Below are positions 1-9,222 of a DNA stretch of 23,445 nucleotides, in pieces. Each line of letters starts with the position of its first letter. The first letter of the stretch is position 1. The notes below the pieces were generated by a model. It saw only the letters and a program-made list of their open reading frames with translations, ran no database searches and had not been told where the DNA came from. Both the position numbers and the translations under genes were made by a program. The DNA is from Chara braunii (taxonomy: Eukaryota; Streptophyta; Charophyceae; Charales; Characeae): assembly GCA_003427395.1 (NCBI GenBank), contig BFEA01000154.1:2651071-2674515 (forward strand). Reading direction: 5' to 3'.

Positions 1-36
1 ATTTGTTAAATATAAGAATCAATCAGTAGACATAGA

Positions 37-108
37 AAATTCACATGTACTATAAAATAACAATACAGTATTAATACTGTATTGTTATTTTATAGTACAT
101 GTGAATTT
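37..108. repeat. Perfect 72-bp palindrome
   Basis: Every base from 37 to 72 pairs with its partner in 73-108, with no spacer (centre TTAA) and no mismatch. The arms are AT-rich, contain ACATGTAC and end in AAATTCAC/GTGAATTT. It would fold into a 36-bp hairpin or cruciform. It could be a fold-back mobile sequence, an organellar hairpin repeat, or a cloning/assembly fold-back artefact. Its identity as a palindrome is certain; its function is unknown. Confidence 0.95.
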
Positions 109-195
109 AGCAAACCAATAAATATGTTATTTGGTTTCTTAATCATAATGATATTGTATTTTGTTATATTAACTATTTACTATTGTTTATTATAG

Positions 196-369
196 TTTGG
201 AATGTTTACACACATGTGGGACCCATTCAAAGAGATCGTAAATATGAGAAATTATAGTAAAATATATTACCGACTCTGGTTCGGAACAGAAGAACTCAAA
301 AAGTTTCTTCGAATTATCTTGCCATATGTTCCCGTTCAAAGTATGCTAAGAAAACCGATGTTGCTTTAG
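196..369 (+). pseudogene. Possible intron-encoded (LAGLIDADG-like) endonuclease tail
   Basis: This open stretch runs between in-frame stops at 193 and 367, with an ATG at 202 (55 codons). The C-terminal half reads RLWFGTEELKKFLRIILPYV followed by PVQSMLRK. That resembles the last part of mitochondrial group I intron LAGLIDADG endonucleases (a YYRL-type strand followed by an amphipathic helix and a proline turn). No LAGLIDADG motif itself lies in the fragment. It ends exactly where LSU rRNA exon-like sequence begins, as expected for an ORF inside an rnl intron. The family call rests on remembered pattern only and is weak. Confidence 0.25.
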
Positions 370-668
370 AAAACTTAAAACCCGATGCAAGCAATCAGTC
401 GAAGACTGAAAGATGCATCATCAATCAATGGATGGATCTGCAATTGTTAATGGCGTACCTTTTGCATAATGGGTCAGCGAGTAAATTGATACAGCAAGCT
501 TAAACCCTTAAGTGTAGGTGTAATAAAATTGTAGATAGTTGTATAAATTTGACCCGAAACTAGGTGATCTAGCCATGAGCAGGTTGAAGAGAGTCCTAAC
601 AGGCCTTGGAGGACCGAACCCACGTATGTGGCAAAATATGGGGGATAACTTGTGGTTAGGGGTGAATA
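370..668 (+). rRNA. rnl: Mitochondrial LSU (26S-type) rRNA fragment, domain I/II
   Basis: The block matches the large-subunit rRNA region that in E. coli 23S lies roughly between positions 600 and 800. Diagnostic stretches are GCGTACCTTTTGCATAATGG then GTCAGCGA (about 451-481), GACCCGAAACTAGGTGATCT then AGCCATGAGCAGGTTGAAG, and GGAGGACCGAACCCACGTAT then GTGGC. The last is the plant mitochondrial version, not the plastid or bacterial one. The match stops after GGGGTGA near 668, close to a position where group I introns are known to interrupt rnl, and starts next to a possible intron ORF. It is therefore one exon-sized piece, not a whole gene. Whether it is expressed is unknown; the scrambled neighbours favour a nuclear insert of mitochondrial DNA. 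Confidence 0.88.
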
Positions 669-711
669 AATAAAGAGTAAGAATCAATCGTTCGAGTATT
701 GATTCTTCAGC

Positions 712-885
712 GTATTTTAAACTTCGGAAACCTCCAAAAGAAGCCAAAACAAAACCTATCCAAATACAAAAAATGAAAGGTAACTTCATTATGGTAGTAT
801 ACGAACCAGTTTCAAAACTTTCAGTTCCTATCAAAACATAGAGATCTATGAAAAAGTTGGTATGTATACTCACTTTAGTAGTATT
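712..885 (-). pseudogene. ccmFC: CcmF C-terminal fragment (mitochondrial cytochrome c maturation)
   Basis: The minus strand encodes IHTNFFIDLYVLIGTESFET, then YTTIMKLPFIFCIWIGFVLA and SFGGFRSL. This is the C-terminal transmembrane end of the plant mitochondrial CcmF C-subunit, the haem-lyase part of the system I cytochrome c maturation pathway in the inner membrane. The recognisable homology covers only about 50-60 codons. Upstream it fades into a lysine run over an A/T tract, and after RSL the expected continuation is replaced by unrelated sequence. The open frame extends through 508-942, but the flanks do not look like CcmF and part of it overlaps the rRNA piece on the other strand. This is a truncated copy, most simply part of a nuclear mitochondrial insert. 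Confidence 0.8.
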
Positions 886-994
886 GGTTTCTAGATTCGA
901 AAAATATTTTTTTTTTTTGGAAACATACAAAGCTATCAACACTACGCGTCAAAGGTTATGAGCCTTGCGAGCTACCAAGCTTCTCTACTTCGCT

Positions 995-1339
995 TTAATT
1001 AAAATATAAAAAATAAAAACTAAAGAAATAATAAATAAACTTTGAAAAAACTAAAATAACATATAATTCATAACAGTAAAGAGCGAAAAATAGAAAGATC
1101 TTCTTAAGCTCTTCAGATAAGAATTCAGTCACCAACCTTTTGATTTCGATAGCATCTGTTTTGGATCCTGCTTTTATGATAATAACAAAATCATAAGCAT
1201 ATCTTACATAGAAGAGTCTTTTGAAACCCGAATTCATTGGATCTGATAAAGTCTTGCATAGGGTTTGTCGGTTGCCGTTTTTTGTCATTTGAAGAGCGAA
1301 AGCTCTTACAATTGCCTCGCCGCTGAGTCTTCGACGCAA
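995..1339 (-). pseudogene. Group II intron reverse transcriptase/maturase fragment
   Basis: The minus-strand frame contains FKRLFYVRYAYDFVIIIKAG then SKTDAIEIKRLVTEFLSEEL. This is the RT motif C region and following segment of mitochondrial group II intron-encoded proteins. The catalytic motif is YAYD where the active family has YADD, so one catalytic aspartate is lost. Homology covers about residues 37-81; the tail is AT-rich non-homologous sequence and the N-terminal 35 residues match only loosely. It encodes no finger, X (maturase) or endonuclease domain. It is a dead fragment 130 bp from the CcmF piece on the same strand, consistent with one mosaic of mitochondrial origin. Confidence 0.75.
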
Positions 1340-1410
1340 AAAAAACAGTTCAATCTCGATAACTTCGTTCAGATTTGGACATTTGATCCAATCCTCTTAG
1401 CTAGTAGGTG

Positions 1411-1433
1411 CCCATTCGTTTCGACGAACGGGG
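1411..1433. repeat. CCCATTCGT hairpin (family member 1)
   Basis: CCCATTCGT, TTCG-type loop, ACGAACGGG: a 9-bp stem with one A.C mismatch. The same GCCCGTTC/GAACGGGC core recurs at 1554-1570 and 2218-2241. Confidence 0.7.
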
Positions 1434-1500
1434 AATATGAGATGTAAAAAATTTAAAAAAATAAAAAAAAATAAAAACTAAGCTATAAGTGAAACGCCAG

Positions 1501-1776
1501 ATGGCGCAACCTGAATTGACTGAGGCGTTTAAGTCCCCAATAGCCCTGACGGTGCCCGTTTTGAACGGGCGATCGTTTTTGCAAGGTAAGTTGCTGTTTC
1601 CTTTTTTGTTTTTTTTATTGTTTGTTTCTCTTAGATTTTTTTTTTAAATATTTTTTTATATTTTTTTTTGTTATTTTCTAGGTTACCAATGGTCTGGAGA
1701 CCGGACGTCTCCACCGGACTTCTCCCCCCCCCGTCGTCCGGATTTCTGGACAACGCCTTTTTTGACAAAAAAATAA
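1501..1776 (+). CDS. Candidate two-exon mini-ORF (59 aa if spliced)
   Basis: An ATG at 1501 opens 28 codons that end at CAAG|GTAAGT (donor after 1585). A pyrimidine-rich 96-bp stretch follows and ends TTATTTTCTAG at 1681. Joining 1585 to 1682 keeps the frame and adds 31 residues rich in Pro, Arg, Asp and Trp before TAA at 1774-1776. The first exon begins MAQPELTEAF. No known family is recognised. The frame-compatible donor/acceptor pair is what makes it worth recording. Against it, the product is very short, the downstream part overlaps GTCCGG-rich repeat sequence, and the intron is low-complexity T. It could be the start of a longer gene using another acceptor such as TTCTTTTAG at about 2199. 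No expression signal can be seen. Confidence 0.27.
1554..1570. repeat. GCCCGTT/AACGGGC hairpin (family member 2)
   Basis: Perfect 7-bp stem with a 3-nt TTG loop, inside the candidate mini-exon. Confidence 0.8.
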
Positions 1777-2036
1777 AAATAAAAAAAAATTATGACAGTG
1801 TTGCGCATGGCCTAGAAACCCCCCACAAAAAAATTCAGATTTTTCTGAGCATTTGCTGATAGGGTGGTATTTGGGGGGGGAGGGGGGCGTAAAAGGGGTT
1901 TTGGTGGGGATAGGAGGGGTATAGATGGGGAACGAATCTTTAAAGATTTTTATTATTTATCATACTGGCCCAAATGATCCAAAAATTTGGTGGCATACAC
2001 CTAATGCAAGGTGAAAGCCACATGATTTTTTTCAAC

Positions 2037-2072
2037 AAAAAAAAAAAAGTTTTTTTTTTTTTTTTTTTTTTT
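2037..2072. repeat. A12-G-T23 snap-back tract
   Basis: Twelve A, one G, then 23 T. This can fold on itself or mark two opposed poly(A) tails. Confidence 0.9.
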
Positions 2073-2085
2073 GCACTAGGTCGAA

Positions 2086-2170
2086 CATACCCTGTCCGGT
2101 CTGATGTCCGACCAGACGTCCGGTCGGACATCCCGGACGGTCAGGGGGGTCCCGAACGTCCGGCCTGGTA
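2086..2170. repeat. GTCCGG/CCGGAC-rich region with 11-bp hairpin
   Basis: The hexamer GTCCGG or its complement occurs repeatedly here and again at 1700-1742. GATGTCCGACC (2103-2113) and GGTCGGACATC (2122-2132) form a perfect 11-bp stem with an 8-nt loop. The function is unknown. Confidence 0.75.
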
Positions 2171-2217
2171 ACCTAGGTTATTTTTCTTTTTCTTTTAGAT
2201 TCTACTTGAAGTAGTAT

Positions 2218-2241
2218 GCCCGTTCGTTTTAGTGAACGGGC
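2218..2241. repeat. GCCCGTTC/GAACGGGC hairpin (family member 3)
   Basis: Perfect 8-bp stem with an 8-nt loop, 19 bases after a TTCTTTTAG acceptor-like site. Confidence 0.8.
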
Positions 2242-3036
2242 TGTTTCGTTTCTGCTGCGCCGTACCCAACGCAGATTGTGTCGAGGTACGGACGCTGCAG
2301 GGACGCCTGGCTAGTGGCGGCCAAGTGTTCACAACGACGTTGGCTTTTGATCTTTCGATGTCGGCTCTCCTAGTCGTTGGCAACACAGTCCACGCCTGTT
2401 CAGTGAGAATGAGCTGCGAACTGACGCCTGAATCTGACACTTCCCTGGTGCCATATGCAGGCGCGAAAGGATGTTGAAGCCCCAGTTGAACTTGACTCTT
2501 GTTCGACCCTGTGAAATGACCCCGCCCCCTTTGGTGCTAAGCGACGGGCTCGGCCCCTCACAGGGAAACGAGGGGATGAGGGGGGGAAAGAATGAGCAAC
2601 GAACACGTATGTGGCAGCGGTACATGGTTAGGTGCAAATGTAAATATGTGTTGCGTATGTTCAATTTTTGAACAGGTTGCATCAATTCTGGCTGGGTGCA
2701 ACCATTTCCTGAAGCATGGGGCCAAGGAAAATGACCAGATGCTTCTGGAATTGGCAGACCCTGATTCCCCTAGGGAAACGTCAATGGTTCTGACCCTTGA
2801 TCGCAGGTCCGGATCAAGGGCTCAAAACTACTATATTTTTTTTTGATGTGGGCAAAGCAACTGCATACATGCTTTCGGCTGGATTAACAGAAAAATTGTG
2901 GCAAAATTTCATTATGGTTTCAACTTACACACAAGTTGGAACCAACGTATGAAGAGGGTGAAATGGTGCGGCCAATCGTTTAGACGGGCCGGTTGCATGT
3001 CTCCAACCGTTTGCCAACATGCGGCCGATATGTTTT
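2242..3036. other. No recognisable gene
   Basis: The sequence is mixed in composition. An open frame at 2232-2477 (+) encodes 81 residues with no family resemblance. CCCTGTGA (about 2508) and TCACAGGG (about 2558) form a short inverted pair. A near-perfect 11-bp stem, GGTTTCAACTT/AAGTTGGAACC, lies near 2916-2943. Nothing else could be supported. Confidence 0.5.
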
Positions 3037-3091
3037 CAACATCTGATCAACATTTGATCAACATATTTCCAACATGTTTCCAACACGTCTG
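3037..3091. repeat. 11-bp x5 minisatellite (CAACAT-based)
   Basis: CAACAT or CAACAC starts at 3037, 3048, 3059, 3070 and 3081, exactly 11 bases apart. The units vary in their last five bases (CTGAT, TTGAT, ATTTC, GTTTC, GTCTG). Confidence 0.85.
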
Positions 3092-4710
3092 TCACTTTCA
3101 ATTTTTGTTTGGAGTCCCTCGCAAGGGAGTTTACAAATGCGTGAAAATGTCCTTTGAAACGCCGACCGTTGGTGGAAGGGCGGCCCGCAGTAGTGAACCT
3201 TGGTGTTTTCCGCGGCGTGAACTGTTGCGGACGTGTAGGGCAAAAAAAAAAATGTTCGACATCGGCAGACAAAAAAAATAAATAAATAAAATCGAGATTT
3301 TGTTGCGAGGAAAAAAAAATAAAAAAAATTGTGCCACGGTTCAACATGCGTTGGACGCGATGATAACGAGTTATGTCAATCTGGCGACCTCATTTCGAAA
3401 GCGCCATTGTCCTCATGTCGGAGGACAGTGCGATGAAATTCCTGCAAGGAATTGAAATTTCTGTAGTACTGTGTTACGAAGAGCGATCGAGCGTTCCACG
3501 TGGTCCACCACCCAAAGAAAAAAAAACAAAACCACGATGATATGGTGTTCTCATCGAGGCTTCGTTTTTTTCGTATCCCGCAATAATGTTTTGTCACTTG
3601 TTTTTGTCCGATAAGTTATTTCTTTTTGCCGAGCCCATAACTCCATTTTTCTCCCCCTCCTGCCGGCCCCACAATCCACCGTATACAAGCACCACCTTTT
3701 TTTTTTCGAGTCTGGGCCACGGTGGGATGCCTCTCCATTGTGGCCTTCCGTTTTTGTTACCTTGCTTTGAGCACAAGCTTAGAAGTCGACTTAGACTTAG
3801 TTTGCAAACAAACCTTGAATGAGAATGTGTTATGGAGGTTTATCCGTCATACACTAATAGTCTAGCCTTGGAGATTGACCTGTCTTGTGTTACAAGTCCT
3901 CTGAATTAATTCGATTTAGGATTTGGGTTAGATCCAGCTTGATCCTACAAGGATCATCTTTTGTTATCATTGGTAACAATTCGGTTGTCAATTCGCCGAT
4001 TTACGATTCAACTCCAATTCACTCTCGCCAACTCAACCTAAAGACTTTAGCCCTGTGGTTTGAATTTTTTTATTTAGACTTTCACCTGGACTTTACTGAA
4101 TGACCATTTAACAAAAATACTGAGTGTCTTTATTTATGGAAGGTTGGACAAAGGTTGGGGCTTGTATGACTAAAGCAAATGGTATAAGCGCTGAGAATGA
4201 TTGAAGTTGATCTCGTGTCGTGCGTTGACTTTTTGTTGAATTTTTGATATGATTGCATGTATTTTTGTGGTTTCATATTCTGAATTTGACTGCCTGTGAT
4301 TATACACATATATATTGTTGAGAGGAGTCTCACTGTGATTCTGAAAAGTGATCGTCTAATATTCATAACCCTTTATATATATGTACACACATACGTCTTG
4401 AGTGTTCGCGCGACCTATTGTGACCGTGCGCAAGGGTTAAAAAAATTATGCTTTGAGAGAAAATAGAGATCCTCTTTTACCCCTTTGGTTTTTAGAATTA
4501 TTATGGTTAGACGTTATAGTCCGTGGGAGCCATCAAAGTCAAACCCTTAAATTCTCTCCAGGTCCTGGATGATGGAGCTGGTCTCCAAGGCAATAAGAGA
4601 TGATTACCACTACAGGTATGAACCTGTGTACCACCCACTCTCCGCAGGGTGCAGAAAAAAGTGTGGTTCTGAACCTCACTTAGTGGTTGTCTAGCGCCGA
4701 GAAATTAACC
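3092..4710. other. Long stretch with no supported gene
   Basis: This holds A/T runs (3241-3330, 3522-3535, 3697-3708), a CT-rich part near 3650, and AT-rich unique-looking sequence from 3780 to 4700. All open frames are short and have no recognisable motif. There are no tRNA or rRNA signatures. Confidence 0.5.
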
Positions 4711-5132
4711 CCTTAAGGCGAGAAGCGGTTAATGGAAGGTCCAAATTTCGACGAATTTTGGCAAAAATTTCACCGAAACTGCCATATTTTTATGAATTTT
4801 TACTTTTTTCTTGGTTTTTCTTTTTGCCTGATATGTATGTGTTTTACGGTATATATGTATTCAATTTCACCGCATTTGGACCCGTAATGAAAAACTTAGC
4901 AAAAACACGAGACTCCAAGAAAGATGTGGCGAACTCCAAAAGCTACTCCGAATAGGGTTTTACAATGCTCTTGAGTTCATTATTATTATCATTTTTTTTG
5001 CCTGTTTGTTTTTTTGTTGTTTGTATTATGACCCTGCATGGTTTGTTCGCAAAAAATCCGACAAAATTACTTGTAGCGACGAGGCGAAAAAACCCAAATT
5101 TTTGGCCTTCCATTAACCGCTAGTGCTTAAGG
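4711..5132. mobile_element. MITE-like element with ~35-bp imperfect terminal inverted repeats
   Basis: The left end, CCTTAAGGCGAGAAGCGGTT then AATGGAAGGTCCAAATTT, is mirrored at the right end (5094-5132), whose complement reads CCTTAAGCACTAGCGGTTAA then TGGAAGGCC. The 350-bp interior is AT-rich and non-coding. This structure is typical of a short non-autonomous DNA transposon. No clear target-site duplication was identified, so the superfamily is open. Confidence 0.65.
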
Positions 5133-5332
5133 CGTGTGTCTGCCGACACTTGAGTGTCGAATGCGATCTTCGAGATTACCGAGGACCGCATGATTATAGG
5201 TACTATATAGTATGTCATCATTGCGAATGCTTGCGTAAGCTTGCATGGCTAATCGATATGAGAAGGTCCATTGTCCACACGGTTTTATACTAAGTTTCGC
5301 CGGTGTAGCGTATTCGATTTCCACATTGGAAA

Positions 5333-5848
5333 GTTATGGGTTTGATAGAGAAGGGACTAGGAGTTGTTGTCGTGTTTTGTTTGAGTGTGTTTTTAATTTT
5401 ATGTTTTAAAGAGTGGTTTAATGCGTGGTGAGTGGGATACGTCATAGTCGACCGACGATGATTCGCGCTTGGGACTTCAGCCCCCCAATTCGTCGGTTCT
5501 CGTGCGGGTCTGATAGAGGTGTGAGACGACGCGTACCCCCTATGCTACACCATACGAGAAATGCCCTCAGCTGACCCACCTCTGCAATTGCAACTGATTA
5601 TCTTTCGTATTGTGGAATAGTAGCTCGGCGGGGATACTCTCACCAAAGGGAGGTGACAACTCCCGCAGGTGGAGGTAAAGTTGTATCTCGCTTAGGCCCT
5701 ATCTTGTCGTAGAGGCTCGCAAGAGGTATGGCTGGCGCACTCAGTCGGAGCGATTGCGGAAGCTCCATTAGTATCGTGAGTAGACCAACTCTTGAGTGAC
5801 GAGGTCAGGAGGGTCCCGCCCTGCGCGGGACCGATGCGCTCGACAGCA
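5333..5848 (-). repeat. Dispersed repeat family X, copy 1
   Basis: It begins AAGTTATGGGTTTGATAGAG (reading +), as at 9221. Along its length it shares GACTAG, AGTCGACCGACG, GTACC..CTATGCTACA, AGAAATGCCCTC, ACCTCTGC and ACAACTCCCGCAGGTGGAGG with the other copies, on the strand opposite to copy 2 (10092-10441). There is no protein-coding signal. It is a non-autonomous interspersed repeat of unknown class. Confidence 0.7.
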
Positions 5849-7139
5849 GGCTGGAAAAATCCTGCGGGAGGTGCCGAGTGTAGAGTGTAGAGGGGAGCGG
5901 CATCTCAAAAATTTCGAAGGTCTTCTCACCCAGCTGGGTGAAAAGGTGTTCACCCACGGACCTTGTGCTGGTCCGGGAACATGGTGGTGTTGCCTATCTA
6001 CCGCTGTATGCAGTACAGTGTGTCAGAACCACTCGGACAAACCACCACGTTCGTTTTCGGGATGGTGGGCAGGGATGTTTCCTGTTATGGATAATTTAGA
6101 AGTCATTTTGCCGCAAAAGTCACTCCGTGGTGGGGTCCCCATGAAACTCTTTCCTGACTTTAAAAAATTCTTCCAGCGTATTTTTTTGGCAGATGTCTTT
6201 TCTTGTGGAATTCCTGTGGGGTCCAGGCCTTAGGGTTGTGCTGGAAACCGTGTCCTGTGTCCCATAAAGCACCATTCCTGAAAACAAATAAACAACTGGA
6301 CAAAATAAGGTAAAAAGATGGAGAAGTGGAAAACCAATAATGATATTGAAAACAACCAGAAACTGATATGATAAATAGTCGAGCACGGAGGGGGAAGGAA
6401 CCTGATGAGCGGAAATACGAACTTGAAGGTCACTCCGCCAGTTGCATTTTACCCTTAGTGTTAATTGAAGCGCATCCATTTTTGTGGGCCCATGTATTGG
6501 AAACCAAATCAAACCCTTAGAGCGTTAATCTGCGATAATTGTAATGCGAGTATCTGCATGGATTTTGTTTAACGTCTGTTAATGGATATGTCTTTCCTCT
6601 TTGAACAGAAACTTATTCCGGCGCCGCCCGATTGCTTTGAGGATTATACCCCTGCACGTGTGAGCCATGTATTTAGGCCCTGGAGAGAATGGTTTTGACT
6701 CCTTGAGTTTTTATTGCAGAATTAATATATTTGACCAATCCTCTCGTGGGAGACCCATGAGTCCCCACCTTTTTTTCCACCATTCCCAAACCACCGCTGA
6801 GTTAGGATAATACCTCCCAAGGTGGGGGAGTTTTTTCCACGCGAGTTACACCTGATGCAGGTATCTTGAATCTGCATTCCTTTGGATTTGAGCCAGACGG
6901 CCGTGGTTGTGACATGGATAGATTGGAGCTATATTATAAAAGTTGTACTTTGAGAGGGTATTTTTTTCAGAGACTTCCGAAATATCAGTTGATCCTAGTC
7001 TTCCACCGGAGAATACTGAGAGGTTGTGAAACTTTTCCTTTCTGTAAAAACTGTTTTTTTCTTTTTCTTGTCCTGCTGACCCCACCCCACAACTTGGTCT
7101 GTATTCAAACAGGGGAGTGAGCCCTCTCTGGGACCTGCC
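5849..7139. other. No recognisable gene
   Basis: A 145-codon open frame at 5796-6233 (+) starts inside family X repeat sequence and shows no domain. The 3' flank of the LINE may extend into roughly 6860-7139, but no diagnostic 3' end or poly(A) was identified. The rest is unremarkable. Confidence 0.45.
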
Positions 7140-8720
7140 CTAGGGAGCAGAGTTGGGGGGGGGGGGAGCGTTCCCGCCATGAAGGAGAGGTTCAATCTTC
7201 ATCCCCTCTACCCGCAAAGGAAAAAATGTGCATGTCTGTTTGTTGTTCATTGTTGTTTCGAAGACTCTGACCTCCTCACAGTCCAATGTGGAGGGGATCA
7301 AAGTTTTGTCTAAGTATTTCAGTGTGGTCACAAACTTATTGCTTTCCCTGGCTTGCCATACCTGAGCCTCCATGCCTGGTCTTAGATCCGGTTTCAGGAT
7401 CTTCCAGAACATGTTATGGTTAGCTGGATCCCTTAGCCAGAAGTTTGGGGTAAATTTTGTATATGAATTAAGCGCAGAAAACCGGTGGGAAGCGATACCT
7501 TCCCTGAGTTTCTCAAAATTCAGTGCTAGATTGTGTAACCTAGGGCCGGTAGCTTGGCTCTTAACTGTGTCACCGACTATCGATTGTTGGTCAAGGGGTC
7601 CCATATATCCTTAATTTGGATTACCCCATTTTCAATCCAGGTTCTTCCTAATGAACCAGGACTAGAATCAGCCAGCAAAGGTCCTTTGCCAGGGCGTTTG
7701 ATCCAATCATTTTCAAAAAGGATTTCGATAAGTATTTGTGCTTTGGTAATCAACTTTGCTATTGAGGTTGATCTGTTTCTGTTCCATGCTGTCATGATAG
7801 ATCTTTTGATCTTTAACTTTGATTGTCTATTGCAATAAGACTTAACGAGAAAACAAAGTTAGACATGGAAAGGATGAGATAGATCTCATTCCTCCATGAG
7901 CATGAATTTCACGAACGCTATCCATAGTTTATTATTTTTGTCAAACATTGCTTGTATTGCCCATTTTGACACAAGACCAAATTCGGTTGGGTTGGGTCCA
8001 AGATGCCCAAACCCCGTTGATCTCTTGGAGAACATATTGTTTCCCAGGCTACTAAGGTAGCCTTGGATATCAGAAGCCGTTGGTTTCCATATGTATTTGG
8101 CTGCAATATACTTTATTCTCCGGTATGCTTCCTCACCTAGAAGGTGGACAACTAAGGGAAAACAGAGGCTGGAGAATGCCACTGCAAAAGTAAGAAGTGC
8201 TCTGCCAAAAAGGGAAGGTGTGAAATTACGGACCCAACCCATGATTCGGGTTGTTACATTTTTCACTAGCAGGACGTCTTGTACATTGGCGCAGTCCGAA
8301 AAGAACACTTGTACGTCTAGGAAGAGGTCCGATGAATTGAAGATAACATGTTTCAGGCCCCAATCCACACAAATTTCATACGGATTACGGAGGACGTAGG
8401 CTGATTTCTCCCAATTTATAAACATTTTTTTCAATGTACAATAGTCATCCAGTACAGATCTTATAGCGGAAAAGGATTGAGTCGTGTTTGCGCATGCAAT
8501 GGTTAGGTCATCAACTAAGGCTCCCCTCTTCCAGTGAATGGAATGGGGGATGCTCAAGCCCGCTATTCTGAGTCTGTCACCGGTCCTTATATTATGTAGG
8601 AGTACTTCCAACTGTAGGACAAACAACAAGGGGGCTAGGGGGCAGCCCAGCCTCAAAGATCTAGTAAGGGGGAATTATGGGGATAATTGACTTCTTTTTA
8701 AACTTTGATAAGCTAAGCCA
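7140..8720 (-). pseudogene. LINE (non-LTR retrotransposon) 3' half: RT and C-terminal domain
   Basis: On the minus strand, RT block B reads RSLRLGCPLAPLLFVLQLEV (8665-8600). It is followed by ALVDDLTIACAN (motif C as VDD, near 8510) and by NWEKSAYVL, the usual K-S segment. Further on comes the post-RT region, with GFGHLGPNPTEFGLVSKWAI close to its end (7886). The same frame continues past a stop into 7795-7577 (WIENGVIQIKDIWDPL), and a frameshift leads into 7604-7140. An in-frame stop also lies just before RSLRLG. The first RT motifs and the APE-type endonuclease are absent, so this is a 5'-truncated, decayed copy, as expected from target-primed insertion. The clade was not determined. Confidence 0.85.
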
Positions 8721-9222
8721 GCCTTGTTTATGTTAGGAAGATGCGTTTTGAGGCATTTGGAGACATTATTAGTGGAGTCAACGAATGGAGGCATATCCAG
8801 TTAGAATTCGGGCAGATACGCAAAAAAAGGTAAATAGGGTGGATAATGTGACTTGCGGTACTAGTCGCAGTTGCTTGTCAGGGAGATTTATGATATTGCG
8901 AAAGCGTGACAGTGAGGAGAATGACACCAAACCATCATATTTCAAATTTCGTTATGAGATTCAAGCAGTATGAGGTTTTTGTTTGTCATTGAACCCTTTC
9001 AGTTTAAAGACCACCTACTTTAATCTATACAGTAGGAGCTAAGTGTTTGAATTTATCATTTTGGGGGTTATCCACTTGATACCGACTCTCCTCCATCCCG
9101 TGTCTCCCTCCGGTTATCTTCGCCATCCTCATTCTCTGTCCATTGCCTGTTTGAAAATGATGGTTGCCATGCTAGCTATTCAGAGTCTCGTGCACGACGC
9201 TCACTTATTCAGTTGTTGAAAA
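8721..9222. other. No recognisable gene
   Basis: Possible further LINE remnants occur near 8720-8800, but no motif is readable. The rest is unique-looking non-coding sequence. Confidence 0.45.

Noticed and set aside
370-668. Bacterial or plastid 23S rRNA
   Set aside because: ACTAGGTGATCTAGCCATGA and CCCACGTATGTGGC match the plant mitochondrial form instead.
2590-2640. Second rRNA piece (CACGTATGTGGC..TGGTTAGGTG)
   Set aside because: Only about a dozen bases resemble the 620-660 segment; the flanks show no rRNA similarity.
5796-6233. 145-codon open frame as a gene
   Set aside because: Begins inside repeat family X, has no domain and no biased composition.
6398-6425. CTGATGAGCGGAAA hammerhead-like text
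   Set aside because: No GAAA at the proper distance after a closing stem II, and no stem I or cleavage triplet.
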